Position numbers and translations under genes: made by a program. Positions 11,119 through 22,699 of a stretch of 64,000 nt of DNA are shown one piece after another (the stretch's first letter is position 1; each line of letters opens with the position of its first letter). This stretch comes from Piliocolobus tephrosceles (Eukaryota; Chordata; Mammalia; Primates; Cercopithecidae). The stretch covers positions 125,862,796-125,926,795 of the forward strand of contig NC_045435.1 of the NCBI RefSeq assembly GCF_002776525.5. Direction: 5' to 3'. The notes below the pieces were generated by a model. That model was not told where the DNA came from. It was given only the letters and a program-made list of their open reading frames with translations, and ran no database searches.

Positions 11119-11423
11119 ACTTTTTTTTTTTTTTTTTTTTTTGTCAGTTTCACTCTTTTCGCCCAGGCTGGAGTGCAATGGCATGATCTTAACTCACCAC
11201 AACCTCCACCTCCCAGGTTCAAGCGATTCTCATGCCTCAGCCTCCCAAGTAGCTCGGATTACAGGCACCTGCCACCATGCCCAGCTAATTTTTCTATTTT
11301 TAGTAGACACAGGGTTTTACCATGTAGTCCAGGCTGGTACTGAACTCCTGAGCTCAGATGATCCACCTGCCCCAGGCTCCCAAAGTGCTGGAATTACAGG
11401 CATGAGCCACTGTGCCCAGCCCC
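11119..11423 (-). mobile_element. AluS-type element with exact 12-bp target duplication
   Basis: Minus-strand Alu with poly-T (11121-11142), then gtcagtttcactcttttcgc, ending ccactgtgcccagccc. The gttctctacatt repeats flank it exactly. The 99-codon frame at 11141-11440 is the antisense Alu frame, not a gene. Confidence 0.96.
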
Positions 11424-11435
11424 GTTCTCTACATT

Positions 11436-14105
11436 TCTAAAGCTCCACCTTGTTAAAATAAATTCCATAGATGGCATTGATCACATCTCCATGAAATCTA
11501 TAACTAAGGAATCTGTTTCCTCACTGCATTTACTTCTCTATTATAGTGCCTATCTATATATAAATATCTTTTGCTTTTCATCAAAATTGGTTGTTACTTC
11601 TCCCCTTAACTTAACTAAAGCCAAGAACAGATCTTGAGAATTCACCCATTATACTCTTTTTATTTTTTATTTAACAGAAAACAGCTTGTCTCCTTAACAG
11701 TAAAGAATAAAGTGACAGAAATTAAATGAGTTTCTAAATTTAAAGCAGATATGTTGTTGCTAAAGCAACCAGAATCTACAATTATGTAAGGCAGATAATC
11801 TCCTATGATGAAAACACAACCAAACATGCTAGCAATGAACTGATCTTAGAAGTTATAATTATTGAAAGAAATGAATAAATGACATTTTGCAATTTACTGG
11901 AGAGTACAGTGCCATTTAAAGTGATAATCTGTTCTTGTTATCTTTATCTTAAGAAAACTGAAAACATTTTTTTAAAACATGCCTTTAGACATAGAGGAGA
12001 TTAATATAAAACCTAGGGGCCCCAGAAGGAAATCACAAATGCTTTTCTAAGATCAACCACAGTCATCACATGGCAAAAGTTGCTATGGTAACTCCCAGAT
12101 ATACTGCCAATAAAATTGACCCTGGTCTTCATTTTATTCTAAATATCTGATACACGAAACACAGTGACCATGATCAAATTACTGAGAGCATGTTCATTAA
12201 TGCACAAATATAACACCAAAAATGTAAAGCTAACGACTAGTGGTGTTATTCTCAATTGAGATTGACCTAATATTTATTAAAACTTGTTTGTGTTATACGG
12301 TTTGTGATGTGTGATTTGTCTTTATTATCGGTTGTTTGTTCTATTTTGCTTTAGTTGCTTTTTCTTCAATATACTTAATTCTTTTTTAAAAAAAAAAAAA
12401 TCTCTCATTTTCTTTTTTATCTAAAGTTCAACGAACAAACTGAAGTTTGTAAGTTACGGCAAAACTAGGCTAAGGGTTATACATTCTATTCTTCAACTGT
12501 ACTGCCAAACTGTAAGGGGCTTCGAGTATTATACTATTTACTTTACCTTGAAATATTTATTTTCTTTCTCAAATTTCCCTATTAGAACATTTGTTGAAAT
12601 GTGTGACTTGGCATTAAAAAAAAATTTAGAAATTGTTCAAAAAAAAAAGAGATTAAATTCAAATATCACATTTGTTCTTGCTGTCAGTTGCACAACATTA
12701 TACATCATTTTTAATGCAAAAGTTGATGCCTGATACTGTGGAAGGTATTTTATTTTGTTTACTTCCAAAGGATTTATTGTCTATGTCAAAAGCACTCACT
12801 TGCCACTACATAGTAAAAAGGTTCTTAGGCCTGATTTCTTGTAAATATTCTGAGATTTCCGCTTGGGAAGTGAAACATACTAAGCACATGTAAGAAAGAA
12901 TTTTTAAAATGCAAATCTCTTCTTTCTTCTCTTCATCTTCCTTCCCCTCATGAACAATTGAAGGCCAAACTCCAATAGATCCAAGCAAAGTAACTAGGCA
13001 AGAAAGAGGGATGCAGCCACAGTTGCTGGAGTAGGGTTTAGAACTGAGGGGTATGAGCAGGGAAACTGCCTGGCTGGTGACCTCGAGAGGAGTGTGGGAG
13101 CCCAGAAAGCACAAAGAAGATTTTTGTGTAGGAAAGTGGTCCAGCACTGGGTTGACGGTGATATGCATACAGGGCAACTTGAGGTATCAGAGCCACTGTA
13201 AGGTGAGGAAGGGATTCAATTAAGGTAGAAAGAGGGAATTGATGGTGGGTGTCACAGTGCACAATGGTTAGATAGAGTCTCCAAAACGGATATTCCAGAA
13301 TGGGTCGTCAGAGCTGGGTGGGGAGGGGTTCTGTCCCCATAAGGGGGTGGTGGTAGAAATGGAAGATGGATTACATACAAGGTTGATTAAATAAGTCACT
13401 ATATTAAACATAGTGGAAATAAGTTTCTCACTGTTAGAAAAGAACATTAAAAATATAGAAAGGGAAAAATTCAAAATGAACCCTGTGATGCTGAATTTCA
13501 TCAGATATATTAGGGGAAACATGTTTTTGGTATGTAGTAATAGACACAGAAATAAATATAGATGTAAATCAATCTGTATATATTGTAGGAGAAAAGAAAT
13601 TTTTGTTTTAGTCACTAAGTTCATGGCTGTGGCCTCTATAAGAAAAAACAGATGAACAATAGAAAACCTTAAATGTGTTTAATATAAATTTTATATGACA
13701 TGTAAGCCTTCAGAAACGAGGACCCAAAGAAACAGGAAAATCTGTGTATTTTTATGCTTAGGTTTGACGAAGAATGAACAGTTATGAGGTAATATAATTG
13801 AAGAATAAAATAGTATAGTCTGATTGTAATAAACTGGGGGAAGTTTAGCAAGGCCTGTTTGTTCGGATTCTTTTCTGTGTCTTCAGATATAAGGATGTTC
13901 TATTCCTCCATGTATGCGCAGGGTGCCTCTCAAATGGGGTGGGTTTATGACTTGCTTCAAGGGAGGAGGGTGAGGGGAAGGCAAGAGATTTCTTCCTGCT
14001 TCTGCTATTTTCTCAAATGCCAAGATGCAATAGTTTAAAGATAGTGTCCTCTGAACCCAATCCGTGTGTTTGTGTGTGTGTGTGTATCCATAATAAATGT
14101 GTGTA
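11436..14105. other. No gene recognised; unassigned sequence
   Basis: 2.7 kb with only short overlapping frames (for example 12806-13177 minus, 123 codons; 13268-13624 minus, 118 codons, facing 13413-13655 plus). None shows a domain, signal peptide or splice-framed continuation. A worn repeat may be present at about 13000-13650, but I cannot name it. A short TG tract lies at 14065-14087. Confidence 0.4.
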
Positions 14106-14109
14106 TATG

Positions 14110-14650
14110 TAGAAGACCAGAATATGACACCCTAAAATATGTCCATTTGTCATAAGGATTATTTTTGGCTGATTATTTTGAGAAACTACAGACATAAAAG
14201 AAGTTCTAAAAATAGAGTAGAAGTTACTCTTCTGTAAGTGAAATTTACATCTATAAAGGAAATCTCCACTTGTAAGGATGTCTCTCTGTAGCAGGAAGAG
14301 AAGGATGACTCTAAAATGCTAGATATTCAAACAGGTGAAGATAGCACTGATTAAGTCTGCAAAATAAACCTTGCTCTTGTTTACTGTGCCCTTTTTTTGG
14401 TCAAATCTCCATTGCTGGGCTTCCCCTCAGCCTTCTTCTTTGTTTCATTGGACAAATGTATTTAAGCTTGAAGTCAATGCCACCTCTTAGAGATTTACTC
14501 GTTTCTCTGGGTATCTCCCGTGTATACATGAGGTATATATGTTATTAAATTTCTGTTTGGTTTTCTCCTGATAATGTGTTTTTTGGTATAGAGATCTATC
14601 CCAATTAAGAATCTTTTAAGGTAGAGAGAAATTTTTGTTACTCCTACAAG
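14110..14650 (+). repeat. ERV1-type LTR, family not named
   Basis: The order 'gaatatgacaccctaaaatatg', 'taagtgaaatttacatct', 'aaaataaaccttgctc', 'tgtttcattggacaaatgta', 'ggtatctcccgtgtatacat', 'gagatctatcccaattaag' matches a primate ERV1 LTR, with its polyadenylation area near the aataaa at 14361-14368. No internal region follows: from about 14870 an L1 3' end begins. Probably a solo LTR. Confidence 0.55.
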
Positions 14651-14869
14651 CATATGTATGTGTGTGTGTTTCTTTAACTAACTCTTTGAGCAGTGAAACC
14701 CAAAAGTGATAAAAATATTGGTTTCTAAATGCCATTTTCTACTAAAAGAAATCAGGGCTCCTCAGAAGAAAAAAAAAAAAAAGTTGATCCCAAGGCTCTG
14801 GTATAGGAGGTGCAAAAGAAGTATTGCTGTGCCCTCAGGAAGTATGAACGTGCTTCAGGATTAATGGGG

Positions 14870-15760
14870 ACACATCAACAGAACAACAACCACAACAACA
14901 AAAAGCCAACTTGAAGGAACTCCCACTGGCCAAAATGACTCAATATAAGCTTCAAAATAAATGATAATAACAGATTATAAACCACTGGATAACACAGGAA
15001 ATCATTCATTCATGCTGAAACATATAAGTAAATAAGTAAATTGACAGCTTAATCAGAAACAGGATATTTATATTGCTTTAAGTTACCTCCCCACAAAATT
15101 TATGAGAACAAAAGGGAAAAAGTATAATTTTACAGACGAGAAGCCTGGCAGACACCACTATAATCAAATGATCAGAGTGAATATCATCAGCAATGGGACA
15201 AATTGAAATTGCACACACCTGATAGGATTCAATGACAACACATCTATTATATTCCTGTAAAAATGCATATCCTGCCTCTAGTTATAAGGAAAAGTCAGCA
15301 AACTGAAATTATAGGATATTCTACAAACTAGTTGGGTATACACTTCAAAAGTATCAAGGTCATGAATGTCAAAGAAAGTCTGAGGAACTGTTCCAGAATG
15401 AGAAGGAGGCAACTAAATGCAAGTGATTCTGCACTGCATCATTTTATTATCAAAGATATAGTTGGGACAATGAGTGAAACTTGAACAGGTTCTGAGAACT
15501 AGGTTGCATTATGTATCAATACTATTATTCTGATTTTGATGGTTTTATTGCAATACGTAGAAGAATTGTACATTGTAGGAAATATTCACTAACACATTTG
15601 TGAAGGACAATGTATCATCCACTTAGTCTCAAATAGTTCAGGAGAAAAAAGGTTTTTGTACTGGACTTATTGCAACTTTTCTGAAAGTTTGAATTTTTTT
15701 TCAAAACATAAACATCATAGTTAGAGAAATTTCAAAATAAAAAAAAGCAATTATTTTTAC
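14870..15760 (+). mobile_element. L1M 3' end (3' UTR)
   Basis: 'ggaaagtctgaggaactgttcc'-like phrase at about 15375, 'gggacaatgagtgaaacttg' at about 15463, 'gtatcaatactattattctgatt' and the terminal 'tctcaaatagttcaggagaaa' are ordered as in the 3' UTR of old L1M elements. Ends in an A-rich tail near 15740-15755. Confidence 0.6.
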
Positions 15761-16294
15761 CCTTCTTCCTTTAGTCCTCTCCCCATCCTTTCTCCATGTC
15801 AAAATTATAGTACTACGAAAGTGTTAAATCATTACTTCATAATAGGAAACATGCTTTCGTGAAATTTAAGACTTTGGGTCATTTTCACTTACCTTTTTTT
15901 ATTTTTTGATGCTATAAACCATAATGTTATTTTAACATTACCTTTGCAGCTCTTTGAAAAAGTTTAAGAAAACCAGAAGCTATTGACACAAAATATAGTA
16001 TTGAGCTTGTTGACAGAAATATTTAAGAATGGAAAGCTATATTTTTATCGACATTACAAATAGAAATTTATCATAACTACTTTTGGCAAATATCTTGGCA
16101 AACCTACCTGAAGGCCAAAAAATAATATGCTAGGACCAAAACGTTTTGAGAACAGTCACTAATTTCTACAAAATTAAGATATCTGTGTGGAAAAAGTCTG
16201 GCATAATATGTATGAGGACAAATTAATAGTAAGAAAATAGATTTTTTAAAGAATCAAGGATAATTATAATTGCAAGCAATTCAAAAATTATACC
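15761..16294. other. No gene recognised
   Basis: AT-rich, unassigned. Confidence 0.4.
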
Positions 16295-16304
16295 AAGACT
16301 AATT

Positions 16305-16308
<4 letters not shown>

Positions 16309-16340
<32 letters not shown>

Positions 16341-16620
16341 AGACGGAGTCTTGCTCTGTCGCCCAGGCTAGAGTGCAGTGGCCGGATCTCAGCTCACCGC
16401 AACTTCTGCCTCCTGGGTTCACGCCATTCTCCTGCCTCAGCCTCCCGAGTGGCTGGGACCACAGGCGCCCACCACCTCGCCCGGCTAATTTTTTGTATTT
16501 TTAGTAGAGACGGGGTTTCACCGTGTTAGCCAGGATGGTCTCGATCTCCTGATCTCGTGATCCGCCCGTCTCGGCCTCCCAAAGTGCTGGGATTACAGGC
16601 TTGAGCCACCGCGCCCGGCC
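16309..16620 (-). mobile_element. Young Alu, Old World monkey type, 14-bp target duplication
   Basis: Minus-strand Alu with a poly-T of about 30 bases, gtggccggatctcagctcac and ccaccacctcgcccggcta (the reverse of the cercopithecoid forms), ending ccgcgcccggcc. The exact repeat aagactaatttctt flanks it at 16295-16308 and 16621-16634. Low divergence points to a recent, lineage-specific insertion. Confidence 0.97.
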
Positions 16621-16634
16621 AAGACTAATTTCTT

Positions 16635-17114
16635 AAAGCCAGTTTAATACAAAGTTAACACAATTTGTCAATCAGCTTTTGTTGTATTATTTCTCATTGG
16701 AAAAAATGGCTTTTTATACCACGCATTTGTTACCATGTACCAAAGGGCTTTTTATACCATGTATTCTGATTTTGTGTCAATATAGTTGTTTTTAACATTC
16801 AGTAATTTGAAACTAATCTTTTAAAATACAATATTTAATAAAATTAAGAATTTCTTTTTTGTTCAATTCATTATGTATTTTTATAGTTTTAATTTTGAGG
16901 AAAATTCTAAATCATACATCAAATTTTATTATTAGAAACATTTTTTAATGTTTAAAATGTCACAACTATTGAGCTCAATTTCGTTACCTCAAACAATTAC
17001 AATGTGAAAATGATACATTATACTGAGGTGAGTCAATTCAGTTCAATATGTAGAATGAAAATATGTGCTCTGTCCACTATATTTCTAAGAAGAGAATATT
17101 GATGTGGCAAAATA
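16635..17114. other. No gene recognised; AT-rich
   Basis: Contains a short direct repeat of ggctttttataccacg/atg type at about 16709 and 16747. Nothing else is recognisable. Confidence 0.4.
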
Positions 17115-17193
17115 CATTCAAATGGAAATTAATGTGTAAGTAAATATTGTCAGTAAATATTCCATTCAAATGGAAATTAATGTGTAAGTAAAT
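17115..17193. repeat. Exact 31-bp direct repeat, period 48
   Basis: The 31 bases from cattcaaatgg to gtaagtaaat occur identically at 17115-17145 and 17163-17193, separated by 17 bases. A local tandem duplication. Confidence 0.9.
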
Positions 17194-17356
17194 AAAAAGA
17201 GGGTGAGCAACGAGCACTGTGTTAATTTGTAGGTATTTTCTCAAACATAACTAATTGATGTGAGCAAGCTTGAACGACTTTGTTAGTATTTCACATTGAC
17301 AGTAACAAAATTCAGATTTGTTTTAAATCCCTAAATGTTAGTTCTACATATCAGTG

Positions 17357-17384
17357 TTTCTCTCTCTCTCGCCCCTCCACCTCC

Positions 17385-17417
<33 letters not shown>

Positions 17418-17455
17418 TGAGAGAGAGAGAGAGGGAGAGAAAGAGAGAGAGAGAG
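17357..17455. repeat. Compound microsatellite (TC)n-(TG)n-(GA)n
   Basis: TC units at the left, a TG block (about 17384-17411) and GA units at the right. The TC and GA ends are complementary. Short frames read through it (17335-17589 plus, 17344-17526 minus) are repeat artefacts. Confidence 0.93.
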
Positions 17456-18230
17456 TTGGGGCAGAGAGAAGGGTAATTCTTCAAACAAACAGAATATTTC
17501 AGATTATTTTTTGTGAATATGCTCAAGCTTCATTTTCTCCCAAATGTAATCTGATATTTGATAATTCACTTACATATTCTGTATCTTAAGGCAAATGACT
17601 GTTAGCCATGAAGAAGAAAGAATCTCGACAAGAACTTGAGAGTAAAGAAGAAATTGCTGAAAACAAAAGAGTTTGTAAATTCAGTAAAACTCTGCACAAA
17701 AGCAGTTGCCTTCTCAGTGAGTTGAGATTAACACAAACATGAAAGAATTGTCTCTTGTCAACTTTACTTGGAGAACCCAGTCATCCATTTATGATATAAT
17801 AAATTTAGAAGTCCAGATGATGCAGGAGATATGTGGAAACATGGGCCAGAGCATTCAGTTACCTTTCAAATTTATTTCCTCACACATGGATGACCATTCA
17901 TTTCAAATGAAAGCAAAGAAGCACAACACATCTACAGATATGTCCAAGAAATGTTTGCTTTGGTTTCAGAGTTTCTTTTTTTTCTTTTTTCTCAATTTGG
18001 CATGCTTCAAAAGAAGTATTCAGTTGTCTTAAATTTACAGCAGCAGATCAGATATCATATCATCCAACATTAGATACACATAGGACAGTATCACACCTGA
18101 ATCAAAATTCTTAAATGGCAGACACACTAGGACATGGTAAAATAAACTACATGTAAAGATATTCTTGAAGAGAACCATCAAAATAAAAAATGTGGGAATA
18201 TAATAAACTGTGTTGGAAGATTTTTTTTAA
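17456..18230. other. No gene recognised
   Basis: The 97-codon frame at 17739-18032 runs into a poly-T-coded phenylalanine stretch and has no family resemblance that I can see. Treated as chance. Confidence 0.4.
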
Positions 18231-18234
18231 ATGC

Positions 18235-18458
18235 ATCTAATGGTAAAAGTGAGCCTTTTACCATTAAAAAGTGGTTGAATGTCTATTATCAAAAAAGACA
18301 AGAAGTAACAAATGCTGGTAACGATAAAGGAAAGGGAACATTTATACTTTATTGGTTGTAAATGTAAATTAGTATAGCCATCATTGAAAAAACTATGAAG
18401 GTTTCTCAAAAATAAAAATAGAACTACCGTGTGATCAAGCAGTCCCATTACTGGGTAT

Positions 18459-18496
<38 letters not shown>

Positions 18497-19150
18497 AAAT
18501 CCATATATTGAAGGGATACCTGCACTCCCATGTTTATTGCAGCATTATTCACAGTAGTCAAGCTATGGAATTGGCCTAAATGTCTATCAACAGACTGAAA
18601 AGTAAAGAAAATGTAGCATATATACACAATGAAATACTATTCAGCTACAAAAAAGAATAAAATCCTGTCATTTGTGGCAAGATGGATGAGCTTGGAGGTT
18701 ATTATAGTAAGTGAAATAAGTCAGGCATAGAAGATAAATAACACATACTCTTACTTATACGTAAGAGCTAAAAAAATTTTTGAGCTCATGGAAGTAGAGA
18801 GTAGAATTGTGGATATTTCAGGCTGAAAAGGGAATGAGGGAGGAGAAGACAGAGAAAAGTCGGCTAACAGACACAAAATTACAGCTAGATAGGAAGAATG
18901 AGTTCTGTTGTTTTGCACTACTGTACGATGAATATGGTTAACTATAATTTATTGTGTATTTTCAAAAAGCTAGACAAAAAGATATTGATATTCACAACCC
19001 AAAAAAATACATATTTTAGGTGATGGACATGCTGATTACCTTGATTTGATCATTACACATTATGCATGCATACCAAAATTTTACTCTGTATCCTGTAAAT
19101 ATATACAGTTATTACACATCAACTAAAAATAAAATAAAATAAACAAATAC
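18235..19150 (+). mobile_element. L1 3' portion (ORF2 C-terminus and 3' UTR), L1MA/L1PB age
   Basis: Starts in ORF2 near 'gacaagaagtaacaaatgct', continues through 'actcccatgtttattgcag', 'acaatgaaatactattcagc', 'agatggatgagcttggagg', then a 3' UTR with 'agtagagagtagaattgtgg' and an A-rich AAAAT tail at 19127-19146. 5'-truncated. An A run of 32 (18463-18494) replaces part of the ORF2 frame, and stops break it elsewhere. The bounds are approximate. Confidence 0.8.
18463..18494. repeat. (A)32 tract inside L1 ORF2
   Basis: A run of 32 A within L1 coding-derived sequence, not at the L1 tail: an expansion of the A-rich stretch after the 'actgggtat' motif. Confidence 0.9.
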
Positions 19151-19219
19151 AGACCAGTATAAAGAAACAACTCAAAATAATATTTTCAAATGTGAAAAGA
19201 ATATAGATAAAGGCAAGTA

Positions 19220-19583
19220 TAATTTTTTTTGTAAAGTAAGGTCTCAGAACTAGGGGAGCTGACAGTGTAATTCTCATGCCTGTATGGGAAGGTAGGCGGG
19301 GCAGGCAGGGTGCAAGTCCTGGAGTTCAAAGGACTGAGAATCTGGAGTCCTGTTATAAAAGAGCAGAAGAAGGTTGTCCTAGGACCACAAGAAAGAGAGC
19401 TCACTTTTCCTCTGTTTTTTTTTTTTTTTTTTTGTTCTCCCCTTCAATCTGATCCCTGAGCCAATGGAATGGTACCTCCCATATTGGATGAGGGCAAATC
19501 TTTACTAAGTCCACTGATTCAAATGACAATCTCTTCTGGAAATACCCTCACAGACACACTCAGAAACAATGATTTAACAGAAA
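19220..19583 (-). repeat. MLT2A-type ERVL LTR fragment, antisense
   Basis: On the plus strand: 'tctcagaactaggggagctg', 'tccactgattcaaatgacaatctc', 'ctggaaataccctcacagacacac', 'agaaacaatgatttaacag'. This is the reverse complement order of the 5' half of an MLT2 LTR. Cut at its right by an Alu fragment. Confidence 0.65.
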
Positions 19584-19752
19584 TTACAGGTGCATGCCAC
19601 CACACGTGGCTAATTTTTAAATTTTCTTTTTTACAGAGATGAACTCCCACTATGTTGCCCAAGCTGGTCTCAGACACATAGGCTCAAGCAATCCTCTTGC
19701 CTCGGCCTCCCAAAGTGCTCGGATTACAGGTATGAGCCATCACACCCAGCCC
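19584..19752 (-). mobile_element. Partial Alu (left-arm part)
   Basis: Minus-strand Alu left-monomer sequence from 'attacaggtgcatgccaccac' to 'catcacacccagcc', without a poly-T tail on its left. An old truncated Alu or free left monomer. Confidence 0.8.
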
Positions 19753-20848
19753 CAAATTATTCATAGAATATTTACATAATTTCATTAGGCCTGTATATGA
19801 AATCCTACACAAAATATAATGTTTGAGAGGATTTTTTATGTGATCGGTAAAGTTGAAAATACCCAGATTTACCCTTTAGTTCTATTTTAATTTCATTATA
19901 AAAGTTGTGCTTATAGAAGGTACAACAATTACTTTACTTTCACTCACTAAGGTCTTCATATTGAATCTGCATGTATTATGTTTTAATACTTTTACTCCTA
20001 ACACTTAAGAGTACCATATAATTTTGAATTAAATTAATAAATATCCTTCTTTCAGGTAGAGAGAATTTCACCTATAAGAGCATGGATAAATAACAAAACG
20101 TGGTCACTGGGTTTTGGCATTAATCACTCTGTTTTAAAAATACTAGCTTCCTGGCTTAACACATTGTATTACAGCTTAATGTGTATCTGTTTCTGCTACT
20201 GTTCTCTTAATCCCTGGCAAGCAGGAACTGTACCTTCAAAAAAAAAAAAAAAAAAAAAAAAGTGTTCTCAATACTTTCCTTAATAGTTACTGAAATACTT
20301 CAATAAAGCATATAAAAGAGTGATAATAAATAAATATTTTACTAGATATGACTTGTAGTAAGCATGATATAAAAAAAATTAACTTGCCATCTCTACTTGC
20401 CTTTAAGAATATGAGCATCTCTCATGCAGAGCATTATTCTAATGCTTAAATACATGTAGTTGTTGTACAACATGGTCTCTAAATGTAAGCTATGTAAGAT
20501 GCTACAATTACAAATTTTAAAATATCTCCCTATTCTACCAAAAGGATAATGCTAGAGTGACCTTGAAGCTACAAAATGGTGAGATGGTGGGACCATGGGA
20601 TGACGTGGGACCCTCAGAATAGATATGACACCAACCCAACATTGAACTCTAACTAGAGAAAAAATAACCTTTAATTGACCTAAGCCACCAAGATTTTGAG
20701 ACCATTTTTATAGCCTATTTCCACAAAAGTATAGATAGCCAAGTCTAAGGAAGACATGAACCATCTAAATAATCTGGATATCCCAGGGAGAAATAACCAA
20801 ATGTTTCAATATTGAAGAACACTAGATTCAATAGTATACCTCTTCCTA
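19753..20848. other. No gene recognised; AT-rich
   Basis: Unassigned sequence holding an A run of 24 at 20239-20262. Confidence 0.4.
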
Positions 20849-20886
<38 letters not shown>

Positions 20887-21153
20887 AGACGGAGTCTCGC
20901 TCTGTCGCCCAGGCTGGAGTGCAGTGGCCAGATCTCAGCTCACTACAAGCTCCTCCTCCCGGGTTCACGCCATTCTCCTGCCTCAGCCTCCCGAGTAGCT
21001 GGGACCNNNNNNNNNNNNNNNNNNNNNNNNNNNNNNNNNNNNNNNNNNNNNNNNNNNNNNNNNNNNNNNNNNNNNNNNNNNNNNNNNNNNNNNNNNNNNN
21101 NNNNNNTCGATCTCCTGACCTCGTGATCCGCCCGTCTCGGCCTTGGGATTTTT
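20849..21153 (-). mobile_element. Young 5'-truncated Alu with assembly gap
   Basis: Minus-strand Alu with a poly-T of about 32 bases, gtggccagatctcagctcac and low divergence. The repeats tgggattttt at 20849-20858 and 21144-21153 are its target duplication. The element stops at cgtctcggcc, about 44 bases short of a normal Alu 5' end, so the insertion was truncated. The 100-N gap lies inside it. Confidence 0.9.
21007..21106. other. Assembly gap (100 N)
   Basis: Exactly 100 N, a placeholder size. The flanks are in register with a normal Alu, which would need about 80 bases here. Confidence 0.97.
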
Positions 21154-21249
21154 AAATGATAGTTTTTACCATGTTTACTTTTTCTTACTAAATAAATTTA
21201 GAACTTAATACCTATGTAAGATATGACTCCACTGTTCTAAAAGCAAGAA

Positions 21250-21375
21250 GATAGAAGTTTTCACCTCTGCTCTGCTATACGTAGTTTCCATTCTTCTGGA
21301 CTTCTGCTTTCTCATCCTCAAAATGCAGAGATTGTGCAAGATAATCTCTAATGTTCATTCCAGGTCAATAATACT
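21250..21375 (+). repeat. Probable MIR-type fragment
   Basis: 'ctgctttctcatcctcaaaatgcagag', then 'caagataatctctaatgttcattccag', follows the 3' half of MIR-family SINEs. Confidence 0.5.
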
Positions 21376-21728
21376 AACCTGATCAATCTAAAATATATTA
21401 TGATGATCTGCATCTTGTATGGGTAATAAGATTTACAAAAGCTGAATAAGCCAAGACATATTCAGAAATTTATTAAGGAAGACAGTACAAGTTACATACA
21501 TATCTTTAAATAATTTTATGAGGCACTTAATACAAAATATGGGTGTCTTCAAAGATTTTTAAAAGCTTATATGTCAATTTTGAATATAAACCTGCTATGC
21601 AAAAACTATATAGGTTTTCTTCAAAAACAGGCTAATTGAGCATCAAATTCATTTTACCCCTTTAATACATTATTTAATATAGAATAAACTATAGAAATAA
21701 TAGGAAATATATTTTGCAGCCAGGAAAA

Positions 21729-21975
21729 GGAAGTAATATAATGTAGTTAAGGGACTAGATTGTGGATTCTTGACTGAGTTTTACTCTCTAAGATCTGTTC
21801 TAACCAGTAGTGTGACTAGCACAAGACACTTTATCTCACTATGCCTTAGTGTCCACAACTGTAAACTGGAAAGGTTAATAACAATTACTTTATAGGATGG
21901 CCATTGTGCACATTAAGTGAGTAAATATATGTAAAGTACTTGAAACAATGTCTGCATATAGTTACTACAATATAA
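21729..21975 (+). repeat. MIR SINE, nearly full length
   Basis: Ordered MIR features: 'taatgtagttaagggactagattgtgg', 'agtgtgactagcacaagac', 'tgccttagtgtccacaactgtaaactgg', 'cattaagtgagtaaatatatgtaaagtacttg'. Confidence 0.75.
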
Positions 21976-22690
21976 GCTTGCTCTTATTATTATGCACTGA
22001 ATTTATGTTAAAAGTAAACTCCTTCCCTAATTCAAATAGCTCTGATATACGATACAGTTATAAATATTTAAATATACTTGAAAGATTTAAATATACTTGA
22101 AAATGTTATTTTCCAGTGCTATCAAACACTGCAAATTATGTATCATGAAATACTAGCTTTATTCTTTTTAACTGACCCTTTGTAAATCTCTCTAACGGAG
22201 TATGCTAGTAATACTAGGCCAATTCAAATTAAGATTCCTTCACTAAAAATGTTCTACTTTGGCATAAAGCAAAAGGCTTATTAATATGAATATTTCTGAG
22301 AAGAGAAAAAAGGCAACAACTTGAACATACAGTTTAATACAATGCAGCAGCACCCTCAGGGAAGGACCAAGATATTTGTATAGGCCCAAATCAGCATTAT
22401 GTTATCAAATTATTGATTTGAACCAATGTTATGTCAAGGATCAAGCACACACATAACTGCAAGTCGAGGTCTTTGTTTATATGAGATCAAAACAATGTGT
22501 ACAAGTAGACATAAAAATACTAAGGAATTGGGATTTGAAAGAAAATTGCACAAATTATGTCAGAAAGTAGTTAAGACTCAGAAAACAGACACACAAACAT
22601 TTTTAGCATGCCAGACTCAAGGTCACCAGCATTATCTAACTCCAAAAATGTTCTGTTGATAATTTTTCTTTGTATGGCTAACTACATAGC
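21976..22690. other. No gene recognised
   Basis: AT-rich. It holds an 18-bp duplication atttaaatatacttgaaa at 22066-22083 and 22085-22102. Confidence 0.4.
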
Positions 22691-22699
22691 CTAAAAATT

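Noticed and set aside
11141..11440. A 99-codon frame with an SPRLECNGMI-type start
   Set aside because: It is the well-known antisense Alu translation. The same holds for frames at 9474-9764, 16338-16529, 34670-34912, 36443-36839 and 47205-47558.
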